Positions 9,901 through 19,425 of a stretch of DNA of 64,000 nt are shown here, one piece after another (position 1 is the first letter of the stretch; each line of letters begins with the position of its first letter). A model generated the notes under the pieces. It saw nothing but the letters and a program-made list of their open reading frames with translations, had not been told where the DNA came from and made no database searches. Source of the stretch: Bradyrhizobium yuanmingense (GTDB lineage Bacteria > Pseudomonadota > Alphaproteobacteria > Rhizobiales > Xanthobacteraceae); the NCBI RefSeq assembly GCF_900094575.1, contig NZ_FMAE01000004.1, positions 682,001-746,000 on the forward strand, in the 5' to 3' direction. The position numbers were made by a program, and so were the translations under genes.

Positions 9901-10008
9901 CTTGCGTTGCGCGGTCTCGAAATCAAACTCTTCGACACGATTGCCGCGGACCACGACGACCCGGGTCTCCTCCGGGTGGGTGGCATCGATCAACATCTTG
10001 TTGGGCAT
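6901..10008 (-). CDS. rne: Ribonuclease E with large acidic, His-rich S1-domain insert
   Basis: A 1035-residue RNase E/G endonuclease, core of the RNA degradosome. The S1 domain starts near residue 35 (GNIYLAKVTRVEPSLQAAFVEYG), is broken by an insert from about 85 to 330, and resumes at VMLVQVVKEERGNKGAALT. The catalytic DNase I-like part carries LVSIDVNSGR and LAGLIVIDFIDM. A Zn-link CPHCGGTGH lies near residue 650. The C-terminal 300 residues are disordered scaffold with Arg-rich RNA-binding patches ([13 protein letters not shown] and others). Alphaproteobacterial RNase E usually has an acidic insert; here residues 154-216 hold about 19 His mixed with Asp and Glu. It is divergent from the amidase gene across a 704-bp gap. 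Confidence 0.97.
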   Translation of the reverse strand: MPNKMLIDATHPEETRVVVVRGNRVEEFDFETAQRKQLRGNIYLAKVTRVEPSLQAAFVEYGGNRHGFLAFSEIHPDYYQIPVADRQALIEAEEQAHREAEEESENRSHGRRRSRHRNARRRGHGERVRSDIVEGLEAGADPAAQPVEGAALPEHAEGEHPHADTEHHGEHEGHDPDHGDHDHDEHRHARDDEHDHAHDDAHGREDERDHHDHDHADETPAPVAAVGAEPAVETAAEPQPASTFDVPAPEAHAAEAQAEPLAEAVTSAAEPAEAIYTAGESTEAPHADAGEAAEEDDEDEDGEDAEEEVVESVGGDDVLEEVPERTFRPRRQYKIQEVIKRRQVMLVQVVKEERGNKGAALTTYLSLAGRYAVLMPNTARGGGISRKITSAQDRSRLKEVVQDLDVPEGMGIILRTAGAARTKPEIKRDFEYLIRMWETVRDLTLKSQAPTLVYEEGSLIKRSLRDLYNKEIDEILVAGEAGHREARDFMKMLMPANVGAVKQYRDGQPLFSRMGVESQLDAMFSPTVQLRSGGYIVINQTEALVSIDVNSGRSTREHHIEDTALKTNMEAAEEVARQLRLRDLAGLIVIDFIDMDEKRNNRAVERKLSDCLRQDRARIQVGRISHFGLLEMSRQRIRASVLESSTDPCPHCGGTGHVRSVSSVALQLLRGLEEILMKGATHNLVVRTRTDVALYVLNHKRGHLRDLENGFKVTLSVIADPGVSGPQAYVIDRGEQVHTLEAAKALLVAQAAASPPPPAEEAYDDEDVFDLETESEVETDETEGLADEQAGGEAASEQDGQRRKRRRRRRGRGGQREGELREDTAPTVPEPAMIAGESEEETESEQDGEEGEEQAARGEQQGSGDRRRRRGRRGGRRRRGGGEEGLAGSISDELGTNPPPEAADAVADFDGLGSQASPSIAQAEPTGEPQVAEPEPHAEIRTEAPAQPEPAPAATTATPDEESAGDRAARRRSTVREKVSFLANSQAEPATPAAEATEPVAAPAPAPEPAPEAASETPAAPRRAGWWSRRFGGGE

Positions 10009-10488
10009 GTCTTAACTCTTGGCGGCGGCGGACGCGATAAGCCGTGGGCGCGTATCGCGCCGGCGGGTGACGCGACGGTCCACCTGATTCGGGGGTGAGG
10101 GGAAGGCCGAAACGCCGTCTCTCGCGCCTTGCCGAACCGGAAGCTTCAGGACCATTGCGACGCACGGGATTGTCACTCCGCAGCGTCGCGAATGCTCCTT
10201 CAGATTTCGTCGGCACAGTCTGGCGCATCAAGCGTCGGCCCGTATGAAACACTGGGCGGCGAGGCCGCCCTTCAATCAGTTGCTGCTGGCCAGGCACGGC
10301 GCGAGCGCGCTCGCCTTGGGGATCACGAACCGCCCCCTTGGGATCAAGGGACCGGGTAATGGTTACGCCGCTGTCAGAACCGTCCCGGCAACATGAGTGG
10401 TAGCCCGAGACCGTCCGCCGCCGGGGCTTGACCCGCTCCACCTCGCTGCCGCGCACCGCGCTGGTCATAGAGGGAAGTGGAAAACGCT

Positions 10489-10513
10489 GGAATTCTCAAA
10501 CCTTGAGAGTTCC
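10489..10513. repeat. Inverted repeat in the rne/amidase gap
   Basis: GGAATTCTCAA and TTGAGAGTTCC form an 11-bp stem with one mismatch and a 3-nt loop. It would be a hairpin in a long rne leader RNA or an operator. No T tract follows, so it is not an obvious terminator. Confidence 0.5.
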
Positions 10514-10649
10514 GGCGCTGCACCGGGAGGCTGAATGCGACACAACCGGAAATATCGGCCGTCAGCATTCCGTACATACGAGGAATGAGCCATCCGTGCA
10601 AGGGAGCGTCGCACGGCGGTCACAGTCGCCGAGTTTCGCGTTTCCGTCA

Positions 10650-10665
10650 TTAAGGATCGATTAAC
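10650..10665 (+). promoter_or_regulatory. CtrA-binding box upstream of the amidase gene
   Basis: TTAAGGATCGATTAAC matches the full alphaproteobacterial CtrA consensus TTAA-N7-TTAAC. It ends 47 nt before the GTG start of the amidase, a usual place for CtrA control of cell-envelope and division genes. Confidence 0.6.
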
Positions 10666-10712
10666 CCTGTGGTTCTATTGCGCTAAGAGAGCTGCTCGGA
10701 GGCACGGAATCG

Positions 10713-12008
10713 GTGGCGAGCCGCACAAATCGACGGATTTTGCTGGGGGGCGTGTTGCTGTGCACTGCGGCATTGCCCTGTGCCGATTCCGCGCGCCTGA
10801 TCGCCGCCGAGAGCCGGCTGCAACCTGCTGCCGTTGCGGCGAATTTTCCGGTCGCCTCGGCCGCCCGCCTGGCCGGCGACGGCAAGCAGACCCGCTTCAT
10901 CCTCGACCTCGACCAGACCGTCACCTTCCGCGCCGTCACGCTGGGCGACCCCTACCGCGTGGTGGTGGACGTGCCGCAGGTCAATTTTCAGCTGCCCGCC
11001 GGGACCGGAAGCGGGGGGCGGGGGCTGGTCAAGGCCTTCCGCTACGGGCTCGTCATGCCCGGCGGCTCGCGAATCGTGTTCGACCTGACCGGACCGGCGA
11101 AGATCGCCAAATCCTACGTGCTGGAGGCGGCCAACGGCCAACCCGCCCGGCTCGTGCTCGAGCTAGAGGAGGTCGAGCGCACCGCCTTCGTGTCGTCACG
11201 TGCCCCCGAAAACCGTCCCGAGCTGCGGCCCGCGATCGCTGAAGCGCCGCCTGCCACGGTTCCCAGTGCCGCGGCCCCGGATGGCGCGCAGCAGAAGGCC
11301 GATACTCGACCGGTGGTGGTGATCGATCCCGGCCACGGCGGCATCGACAACGGGACGCAGTCGAGCGGCGAGAGCGAGAAAAACCTGGTGCTGGCCTTTG
11401 GCCTGGCGCTCCGCGACAAGCTGGAAAAAGCCGGCAAGTACCGCGTGGTCATGACGCGGGACGACGACTCCTTCGTTCCGCTCAATGACCGCACCAAGAT
11501 CGCCCGCAATCTCAAGGCGGCCTTGTTCGTCTCGATCCACGCCGATGCGCTGCCGCGGGCGGAAGGGGATGCGCAGGGCGCGACCATCTATACGCTCTCC
11601 GACAAGGCGTCCGACGCCGAGGCCCAGCGGCTGGCGGATGCGGAGAACCGCGCCGATGCGATCGCCGGCTTCAACCTCGCGGAGGAGCCGACCGACGTCG
11701 CCGACATCCTGATCGACCTCACGCAGCGGGAAACCCGCACCTTTTCAAACCGTTTCGCCCGCCATTTGATGAGCGAAATGAAGCAGACGGTGCGGATGCA
11801 CAAGCATCCCCTGAAATCCGCCGGCTTCCGGGTTCTGAAGGCGCCCGACGTGCCATCGGTGCTGGTCGAGATCGGCTACGTCTCCAACAAGGGCGATCTC
11901 GAGCAGCTGGTCTCCGAGGGCTGGCGCTCCCGCGCCGTGGGCTCGATGGCCCAGGCGATCGACGGATTTTTGACCAAGCGGATGGCCACGGCGGGGACGT
12001 CGAACTGA
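10713..12008 (+). CDS. N-acetylmuramoyl-L-alanine amidase with AMIN domain
   Basis: A 431-residue AmiC-type cell-wall amidase. After a signal peptide (RRILLGGVLLCTAALPCADS) comes an AMIN domain (about residues 40-140: TRFILDLDQTVTFRAVTLGDPYRVVVDVPQ), which targets such enzymes to septal peptidoglycan, then an Amidase_3 catalytic domain (from about 190). Zinc-site motifs are VVVIDPGHGGIDNG, the His in LFVSIHADAL, and the catalytic Glu in SVLVEIGYVSNKGDL. The enzyme cuts the amide bond between MurNAc and the peptide to split daughter cells. The start is GTG 10713, reached by GGAGGC upstream. It precedes the PBP1A gene, an arrangement kept in Rhizobiales. Confidence 0.95.
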   Translation: MASRTNRRILLGGVLLCTAALPCADSARLIAAESRLQPAAVAANFPVASAARLAGDGKQTRFILDLDQTVTFRAVTLGDPYRVVVDVPQVNFQLPAGTGSGGRGLVKAFRYGLVMPGGSRIVFDLTGPAKIAKSYVLEAANGQPARLVLELEEVERTAFVSSRAPENRPELRPAIAEAPPATVPSAAAPDGAQQKADTRPVVVIDPGHGGIDNGTQSSGESEKNLVLAFGLALRDKLEKAGKYRVVMTRDDDSFVPLNDRTKIARNLKAALFVSIHADALPRAEGDAQGATIYTLSDKASDAEAQRLADAENRADAIAGFNLAEEPTDVADILIDLTQRETRTFSNRFARHLMSEMKQTVRMHKHPLKSAGFRVLKAPDVPSVLVEIGYVSNKGDLEQLVSEGWRSRAVGSMAQAIDGFLTKRMATAGTSN

Positions 12009-12235
12009 GCCGGTTTGTTCCTCCCGGCCCGAAGGCCCTAGTTTGGCCACAGCGGACGCTTTATAGAAACCGGTAGAGGGTTCCGGAATCGGCGAGAACC
12101 TGTTCGGCAAGCGTCTTAAGTCCGGCCTCGATGTGATTGCGTAAGCCGGTGAATTCGCGGCGTGAGGTTGGTACCGTTTTGTGTGCCAAAGGGCTGATAC
12201 TGGGCTGATCCAGAGTTTGAACGGATAAACAGATA

Positions 12236-14737
12236 ATGCGCTTGCTGGTGCGGTTCATGGGCTTCCTGTTCGCCGCGGGAACAGTGGTGTTCCTTGTTGG
12301 CGTCGGGGCCGTGGCAGGCCTGATCTGGCATTTCTCCAAGGACTTGCCGGACTACTCTCAGCTTCAGGATTACGAGCCGCCGGTGATGACGCGTGTGCAC
12401 GCGGTCGACGGTTCGCTGGTCGGCGAATACGCCAAGGAGCGGCGGCTGTATCTGCCGATCCAGGCGGTGCCGAAGCTCGTGATCAACGCCTTCCTCGCGG
12501 CCGAGGACAAGAATTTCTACGAGCATGGCGGCATCGACTACACCGGCATGGCTCGCGCAGGCCTGCTCTATCTGCAGAACTACGGCTCCAACCGCCGTCC
12601 GCAGGGTGCGTCCACGATTACGCAGCAGGTCGCCAAGAACTTCCTGCTCACCAACGAGGTCTCCTTCTCACGCAAGATCAAGGAAGCCTTGCTGGCGATG
12701 CGCATCGAGAAGACCTATTCGAAGGACAAAATCCTCGAACTGTATCTCAACGAGATCTATCTCGGCCTCGGCGCCTACGGCATCGCGGCGGCCTCGCTGG
12801 TCTATTTCGACAAGTCGGTGAACGAGCTGACGGTGGCGGAAGCGTCCTATCTGGCGGCGCTGCCGAAGATGCCGGCGACGCTGCATCCGGTCCGCAACCG
12901 CGACCGCGCCATCGAGCGCCGCAATTACGTGATCGACCGTCTCGTGGAAAACGGCTGGATCAAGCAGGCCGACGCGGACAAGTCGCGCAAGGAGCCGCTC
13001 GCCGTCACCAGCCGTTCCAACGGCGCCCACACCTTTGCCGGCGAATATTTCGCCGAGGAAGTCCGCCGCGACATTTTCGAGCGCTACGGCGAGAAGAAGC
13101 TCTACGAGGGTGGCCTGTCGGTTCGCACCACGCTCGATCCGAAGATTCAGGTCATGGCGCGCAAGGCCATGGTCGCCGGCCTCGTGAATTATGACGAGCA
13201 GCAGGGTTATCGCGGCGCCATCAGCAAGCTCGACATCTCGGGCGACTGGGGCGTGAAGCTCGCCGAGATCAAGTCGCTGTCCGACATCTCGCCTTGGCGC
13301 ATGGCGGTAGTGCTGGAGACCAGCGATCAGTCGGCACGGATCGGCTTTCAGCCTGGCCGCGAGCTCGGCGGCGCGGTGAGCAAGCAGCGCGAGACCGGCA
13401 TCGTGACGGTCGACGGCGTGCGCTGGGCGCGGGCGCTGCAGGGCGGCACGAGAGGCAAGACGCCGACAGCGGTGTCGCAGGTGCTCCAGCCCGGCGACGT
13501 CATCTATGCCGATCCCCTCTACAAGGACGGCCACCCCGTCGAGGGCCAGTACCGGCTTCGCCAGATTCCGGAAGTCTCCGGCGCGATGGTGGCGATGGAT
13601 CCCTGGACCGGCCGCGTGCTCGCGATGGTCGGCGGTTTCTCGTTCGACCAGAGCCAGTTCAATCGCGCCACGCAGGCCTACCGGCAGCCCGGTTCGTCGT
13701 TCAAGCCGATCGTCTATTCGGCCGCGCTCGACAACGGCTACACGCCCTCGACCGTCGTGCTCGACGCGCCCATCGAGATCGACCAGGGGCAGGGCGCCGG
13801 CGTGTGGCGGCCTGAAAACTTCTCCTCGGGCAAGTTCCAGGGACCGGTGACGCTGCGCAATGCGCTGCGGCAATCGCTCAACACCGTGACGGTGCGCCTC
13901 GCGCAGGACATCGGCATGCCCCTGATCGGCGAATATTCCCGCCGCTTCGGCGTCTATGACGAACTGCCGAACTATCTCTCCTACGCGCTCGGCGCCGGCG
14001 AGACCACGGCGATGCGCATGGTCACGGCGTACTCGATGCTCGCCAATGGCGGCCGCCGCGTGAAGCCGACGCTGATCGACCGCATCCAGGACCGTTACGG
14101 CCGCACCATCTTCAAGCACGACCAGCGCGAATGCCGAGGCTGCGACGCGCCGGGCGGCTGGAAGAACCAGCCCGAGCCGCAGCTGATCGACCGCCGCGAG
14201 CAGGTGCTGGATTCCATGACCGCCTATCAGATCACCGAGCTGATGGAGGGTGTGGTGCAGTCCGGTACGGCCACGGTGATCAAGGAGGTCGGCAAGCCCG
14301 TCGCCGGCAAGACCGGCACCACCAACGAGGCCAAGGACGCCTGGTTCGTCGGCTTCTCGCCGGACATCGCAGTCGCAGTTTACATGGGCTACGACAAGCC
14401 TCGTCCGCTCGGTAAGGGCAATGCCGCGACCGGCGGTCATCTCGCTGCTCCGATCGTGCGTGACTTCCTCAAGCTCGCGCTCGCCGACAAGCCCGCGGTC
14501 CCGTTCAAGGTGCCCGCCGGCATCAAGCTCGTTCGCGTCGTCGCCAAGACCGGCATGCGCGCCGGCCCCGGCGAGACCGGCGGAACCATCCTCGAAGCCT
14601 TCAAGCCCGGCACGGCGCCGCCGGACAATTATTCGGTCATCGGCGTTGCCGACGCCGACGGGCGCGGCATGCCGGTGCAGCAGCAGCAGCCGGATTCCGG
14701 CTTCCTCTTCCGGCCGGGCACTGGCGGGTTGTGGTAG
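12236..14737 (+). CDS. mrcA: Penicillin-binding protein 1A (bifunctional transglycosylase/transpeptidase)
   Basis: An 833-residue class A PBP. A short N-terminal membrane anchor (VRFMGFLFAAGTVVFLVGVG) precedes a GT51 glycosyltransferase (AAEDKNFYEHGGID, QGASTITQQVAKNFLL, KDKILELYLNEIYLGLGAYG), a linker/OB region, and a transpeptidase with the serine motif GSSFKPIVY (SxxK), SLN in RQSLNTVTV, and KTGTTNEAKDAWF (KTGT). It polymerises and cross-links peptidoglycan; in rhizobia PBP1A is the main elongation synthase. It lies 227 nt after the amidase gene; that gap holds only two GGGCTGAT copies 11 nt apart near 12200. The gene runs toward prfB. Confidence 0.97.
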   Translation: MRLLVRFMGFLFAAGTVVFLVGVGAVAGLIWHFSKDLPDYSQLQDYEPPVMTRVHAVDGSLVGEYAKERRLYLPIQAVPKLVINAFLAAEDKNFYEHGGIDYTGMARAGLLYLQNYGSNRRPQGASTITQQVAKNFLLTNEVSFSRKIKEALLAMRIEKTYSKDKILELYLNEIYLGLGAYGIAAASLVYFDKSVNELTVAEASYLAALPKMPATLHPVRNRDRAIERRNYVIDRLVENGWIKQADADKSRKEPLAVTSRSNGAHTFAGEYFAEEVRRDIFERYGEKKLYEGGLSVRTTLDPKIQVMARKAMVAGLVNYDEQQGYRGAISKLDISGDWGVKLAEIKSLSDISPWRMAVVLETSDQSARIGFQPGRELGGAVSKQRETGIVTVDGVRWARALQGGTRGKTPTAVSQVLQPGDVIYADPLYKDGHPVEGQYRLRQIPEVSGAMVAMDPWTGRVLAMVGGFSFDQSQFNRATQAYRQPGSSFKPIVYSAALDNGYTPSTVVLDAPIEIDQGQGAGVWRPENFSSGKFQGPVTLRNALRQSLNTVTVRLAQDIGMPLIGEYSRRFGVYDELPNYLSYALGAGETTAMRMVTAYSMLANGGRRVKPTLIDRIQDRYGRTIFKHDQRECRGCDAPGGWKNQPEPQLIDRREQVLDSMTAYQITELMEGVVQSGTATVIKEVGKPVAGKTGTTNEAKDAWFVGFSPDIAVAVYMGYDKPRPLGKGNAATGGHLAAPIVRDFLKLALADKPAVPFKVPAGIKLVRVVAKTGMRAGPGETGGTILEAFKPGTAPPDNYSVIGVADADGRGMPVQQQQPDSGFLFRPGTGGLW

Positions 14738-14844
14738 GCCGCGGATAAGGCCGGCGATCATGGTTTGGGCGGTTGCGCTTTGCGGCCGCCGCCGCTACAT
14801 CCCCTCTCGAACTGCACGCGGGATTCCGCAAGACAGAGAACAAC

Positions 14845-15976
<1,132 letters not shown>

Positions 15977-15978
15977 CC

Positions 15979-16860
15979 ATGTCCCGAATCGCCTTCATCG
16001 GGCTTGGGCGGATGGGCCATGGCATGGCCGGCCGCTATCTCGATGCCGGCTTCACGGTAACGATCTGGAATCGCAGCAAGGCAAAGGCCGAGGACCTGAT
16101 CGCGCGCGGCGCGATTTGGGCGACCTCGCCGGAGGATGCCGCGATCGATGCCGACGCGGTCGTGACCATGGTCGCCGACGACGAGGCCTCGCGCGCGGTC
16201 TGGCTCGGGCCTGACGGCGCCGCCAAGACGGCGAAGGCCGGCACCATCGCGATCGAATGCTCCACCGTCTCCTATGACCATTCCCGTGAGATGGGCCGCG
16301 AGCTCAACGCGCGCGGGCTGATCTATATCGACTGCCCGGTGACGGGATTGCCGGACGCGGCGGCGGCCGGGAAGTTGACGCTCTTGGTTGGCGCCGACGC
16401 GGCCGATCTCGAGCGCGCGCGGCCCTATCTGACGCCGATCGGCTCGACCATCCGCCATTTCGGCGCGGTCGGCTCCGGCACGGTCTACAAGCTGATCAAC
16501 AATCTCATGGGCGCGATCCAGATCGCCGGCCTCGCCGAGGGCCTTGCGATTGCCGAGCAGGCCGGGCTCGACATGAACCTGGTGCTGGAATCGATCCAGG
16601 CAGGCGTCGCGGCAAGCCCGCAGGTAGCGCGTCACTCCAAGCGCATGTTCGCCCGCGATTTCAGCGGCGCGACCTTCACCGCAGCGCTGCGGCACAAGGA
16701 TGCCGCCTACGCCGTGAAGCTCGCCGAGAGCCTGCTCGCGGGCAAGCCGCTGGTCGCGCGCGCCGCGGTCGAGGCGTACGCGCAGGCGAAAGCGGTGATG
16801 CCGGACGATGATGAAGGCAGGATGATCGAGCTGGTGTCGCGGCCGAAGAAGCCATCCTAG
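15979..16860 (+). CDS. NAD(P)-dependent beta-hydroxyacid dehydrogenase (3-hydroxyisobutyrate dehydrogenase family)
   Basis: A 293-residue dehydrogenase starting two nucleotides after the prfB stop, so probably cotranscribed. It has an N-terminal Rossmann site (IAFIGLGRMGHGMAGRYLDAG), the substrate loop DCPVTGLPDAAAAGKLT, and the catalytic lysine helix GTVYKLINNLMGAIQIAGLAEGL typical of the 3-hydroxyisobutyrate / tartronate semialdehyde / GLYR1 family. The substrate is unknown. Length is normal for the family. Confidence 0.88.
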   Translation: MSRIAFIGLGRMGHGMAGRYLDAGFTVTIWNRSKAKAEDLIARGAIWATSPEDAAIDADAVVTMVADDEASRAVWLGPDGAAKTAKAGTIAIECSTVSYDHSREMGRELNARGLIYIDCPVTGLPDAAAAGKLTLLVGADAADLERARPYLTPIGSTIRHFGAVGSGTVYKLINNLMGAIQIAGLAEGLAIAEQAGLDMNLVLESIQAGVAASPQVARHSKRMFARDFSGATFTAALRHKDAAYAVKLAESLLAGKPLVARAAVEAYAQAKAVMPDDDEGRMIELVSRPKKPS

Positions 16861-16994
16861 TCAAACCGCGCTAACCGGTGCCCCTCAGTCACTCCATTCG
16901 CGCCGAGCATCGGTTTGTAAACCGGGACCTCGTCAGAAATCGGGTGGCGACATTGATCGCACCGTTCTAGGCCATGGGGCTGAGGTAAGACCCC

Positions 16995-17972
16995 ATGCCC
17001 GACAATGACCACCGGATCGATGCACGCGACTGGTCGTTGCTCGCTCTGCTCTCGATCCTCTGGGGCGGCTCGTTCTTCTTCAACGGCGCAGCCTTGCGGG
17101 AATTGCCGCCGCTCACACTGGTGTTTTTGCGCGTCGCGCTCGGCGCTGCAATGCTGCTGCCGCTACTGCGCGCACATGGCATCGGCTTTCCCAGGAGCTG
17201 GACGGGCTGGGCGCCGTTCATTGCGATCGGGCTGCTCAACAACGTCGTCCCGTTTTCGCTGATCGCGATCGGCCAAACTTTCATTCCGAGTGGGCTGGCC
17301 TCGATCCTGAACGCGACCACGCCGATGTTCACGGTGGCCGTGATGATTGCAGCGGGCCAGGAGGCCTTGCAGATGCGCCGCCTGGCCGGGGTGGCGTTGG
17401 GCTTTGTCGGCGTGATCCTGCTGCGCGGATGGGGCTTCGAGACCAGGCCGGGACAGGGGCTCGGCATTCTGCTCTGCCTCGGCGGGGCACTGAGCTACGG
17501 CTTTGCGGCGCTGGCTGCGCGGCCCTTGCTGAAGGACGCAGCGCCGCTGGGGACGGCGACGTTTCAATTGATGTCATCCACGGTGATGATAGCGGTCGTC
17601 GCCGGCGTCGTGGAGCAGCCTTGGCAGTTACCGATGCCGAGCCTCACGACCTGGCTCGCCGTGCTCGGGCTCGCCGGGCTTTCGACGGCGCTCGCCTACA
17701 TCGTCTTCTTCCAGATCGTGCGGCGCTCGGGTGCGAGCAACGTGATGCTGGTGACGCTGCTCATTCCCGTCACCGCCATCCTACTGGGCTGGCTGGTGCT
17801 GGATGAGCCGATCTCCGGCCGCGAGATCGCCGGCTCGATCGTCATCGCCAGCGCGCTGCTGGTGATTGATGGGCGTGCATTCAGCTTACTGCGCAAGCTC
17901 TCGGCCGCCATCTCTGGCTCTCGGGAAGCTCTGCGCTGCGAAACTGAAAAGCGCGGGCCTAACCCGCGCTGA
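16995..17972 (+). CDS. DMT-superfamily transporter (two EamA domains)
   Basis: A 325-residue polytopic membrane protein with about ten hydrophobic helices in two EamA repeats (first from WSLLALLSILWGGSFFFNG, second from GILLCLGGALSYGFAALAAR). EamA proteins export metabolites or amino acids; the substrate cannot be assigned. Its final 14 bases overlap the convergent M23 peptidase gene, and the shared end contains a terminator hairpin. The 134-nt gap before it shows nothing notable. Confidence 0.88.
   Translation: MPDNDHRIDARDWSLLALLSILWGGSFFFNGAALRELPPLTLVFLRVALGAAMLLPLLRAHGIGFPRSWTGWAPFIAIGLLNNVVPFSLIAIGQTFIPSGLASILNATTPMFTVAVMIAAGQEALQMRRLAGVALGFVGVILLRGWGFETRPGQGLGILLCLGGALSYGFAALAARPLLKDAAPLGTATFQLMSSTVMIAVVAGVVEQPWQLPMPSLTTWLAVLGLAGLSTALAYIVFFQIVRRSGASNVMLVTLLIPVTAILLGWLVLDEPISGREIAGSIVIASALLVIDGRAFSLLRKLSAAISGSREALRCETEKRGPNPR
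17951..17969 (-). terminator. Terminator hairpin inside the overlapping 3' ends of the DMT and M23 genes
   Basis: GCGCGGG / CCCGCGC with a 5-nt loop holding the M23 stop codon; on the minus strand it runs into TTTTCAGTTTC. It terminates the M23 transcript while still coding for the tail of the DMT transporter on the plus strand. Confidence 0.7.
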
Positions 17973-19314
17973 GCCGCACGCCGGCGCGCAGGAATTTCTG
18001 CGGATCGACCGCTTCGCCTTCGATGCGGGTCTCATAGTGCAAATGCGGACCGGTGGAGCGGCCGGTCGAGCCGACGAGGCCGATGACCTGGCCGATCTTC
18101 ACGGTCTCGCCGACCCTGACGTTGATCTCGGAGAGATGACCGTAGCGGGTCGAAAGCCCGTTGCCGTGGTCGACCTCGACCATGCGGCCGTAGCCGCCGG
18201 ACCATCCGGCGGAAACCACCTTGCCGTAGGCGGTGACGCGGACGGGATCACCGCTGGCGGCGCGGAAATCAAGGCCGGTGTGCATCGCAGGCCGACCCAG
18301 GAAAGGATCGCTGCGCACGCCAAAGCCCGAGGTGAACTCGACCTCGCCAATGACGGGCTTGCGATACGGCACCAACGCCAGCGTGCGGTTGAGACGGTCC
18401 ATCTCGGCGCGCGTGGTGTGGATGCGGTGGAGCTGCTTCTCGAACGGTCCGGCATTCGCCGTCAGCTTGACCGGGACGAACGGTCCGCCCATCGCACTGC
18501 GCGGCACGGCGGCTTCGAGATGGGAAAGGTTCAGGCCGAGGTCGCTGACCACGCTGCGCATCCGGCGCATGCGCGAATCCATGCTTTCCTCGACCGCGTT
18601 GAGCGTCGCCATCTGGCGCCGCTCGACCTGATCAAGCGAGGTCGTGAGCCGGACCAGCACGTTGTCGAAACCGCGGTTCTTGGCGAACTGGCTGGTCGGC
18701 GTTGCCGCAACGCTCGGCGCGCGCGATTCGAGGCGCGCTTCGCGATCCGGTGGCGCCACGAAGATCACGGTGTCGCTGATGGGCGACGGTTTTGGCGTGG
18801 TCGGGCTTGCATCGCTGCGCTGCGGAGCGGCGCGGGGAATCGAGCCGGTCACGTCGGGCATGGCGCCGAGCGCCGTGGCCCGGGACTCGAGCGCCGTCTG
18901 GCGCTTCATGATCTGATCGAGCTTCTGGTCGAACTGCTCCTGGTCGAGCAATTGACGGCTCGTGGTGCGATCGATCTTGGCGCGCAGCTCGGCGATGCGG
19001 TCCTCATAGGCGTATTGCATCTCGGCCTGGCGGGCGATCAGCCGGGTCAGGACGTCGTCACGGAACGCGAAATAGGTGGCGGTGGCGGCCGACCACAGCC
19101 CGAGCAGCACCACGGTGCCGACCACGATCCAGAACACCACGGGTCCGAAGCGGACCTGCTTGCCGGCATGCACGATGGTGTAGGCATCGTCGGTGGCGGG
19201 CAGGGGAATCGCGGTCACCGCCGCCGGGGCACCCAGAGGGCGCCGGAAGGCGCGTCCGTGATCGTGAGGATGATGTTGGGGGTACTGCGAGTATTGGGCA
19301 GAACTTTTCGACAT
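17959..19314 (-). CDS. M23-family peptidoglycan endopeptidase, membrane anchored
   Basis: A 451-residue protein with one N-terminal transmembrane helix (VVFWIVVGTVVLLGLWSA), a coiled-coil stretch of about 180 residues, and a C-terminal M23 (LytM) domain. The zinc-site signatures are MHTGLDFRAASGD (HxxxD) and GPHLHYE (HxH), with GLSTRYGHLSEI between. All metal residues are present, so it should be an active DD-endopeptidase, not a degenerate EnvC-type activator. RgsM-like M23 enzymes of this layout serve polar growth in Rhizobiales (family knowledge; assignment here is inference). ATG 19314 has GGGAG 5 nt upstream. A TTAACCAT sequence lies about 65 nt upstream. Confidence 0.93.
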   Translation of the reverse strand: MSKSSAQYSQYPQHHPHDHGRAFRRPLGAPAAVTAIPLPATDDAYTIVHAGKQVRFGPVVFWIVVGTVVLLGLWSAATATYFAFRDDVLTRLIARQAEMQYAYEDRIAELRAKIDRTTSRQLLDQEQFDQKLDQIMKRQTALESRATALGAMPDVTGSIPRAAPQRSDASPTTPKPSPISDTVIFVAPPDREARLESRAPSVAATPTSQFAKNRGFDNVLVRLTTSLDQVERRQMATLNAVEESMDSRMRRMRSVVSDLGLNLSHLEAAVPRSAMGGPFVPVKLTANAGPFEKQLHRIHTTRAEMDRLNRTLALVPYRKPVIGEVEFTSGFGVRSDPFLGRPAMHTGLDFRAASGDPVRVTAYGKVVSAGWSGGYGRMVEVDHGNGLSTRYGHLSEINVRVGETVKIGQVIGLVGSTGRSTGPHLHYETRIEGEAVDPQKFLRAGVRLSAG

Positions 19315-19379
19315 CGGCACTCCCGCGCCGGTCGGATGGGTTCCTTGCGGCTCAATTGCCGCCGCAATCTGGGCCGCTC

Positions 19380-19387
19380 ATGGTTAA
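19380..19387 (-). promoter_or_regulatory. Possible CtrA half-site (TTAACCAT) upstream of the M23 peptidase
   Basis: On the minus strand TTAACCAT lies 66-73 nt before the ATG at 19314. TTAACCAT is described as a CtrA half-site in rhizobia. A second TTAACC is 30-40 nt farther upstream, but its spacing to the next TTAA is N8, not N7. Confidence 0.3.
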
Positions 19388-19425
19388 TTTTCCGCAAATG
19401 GGAACGCGCGAATTTAAAGGATTGG

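Larger units (their letters stand above)
10009..10712. other. 704-bp divergent intergenic region between rne and the amidase gene
   Basis: No convincing protein gene was found; the short open frames here lack Shine-Dalgarno sites and family likeness. A long rne 5' untranslated leader is expected, since RNase E mRNAs are autoregulated through their leader in enterobacteria; whether that holds here is inference. The region contains an inverted repeat at 10489-10513 and the CtrA box at 10650-10665. Confidence 0.6.

Noticed and set aside
10129..10359. A 76-codon ORF in the rne/amidase gap
   Set aside because: No Shine-Dalgarno, no domain, and amino-acid use unlike neighbouring proteins; likely chance.
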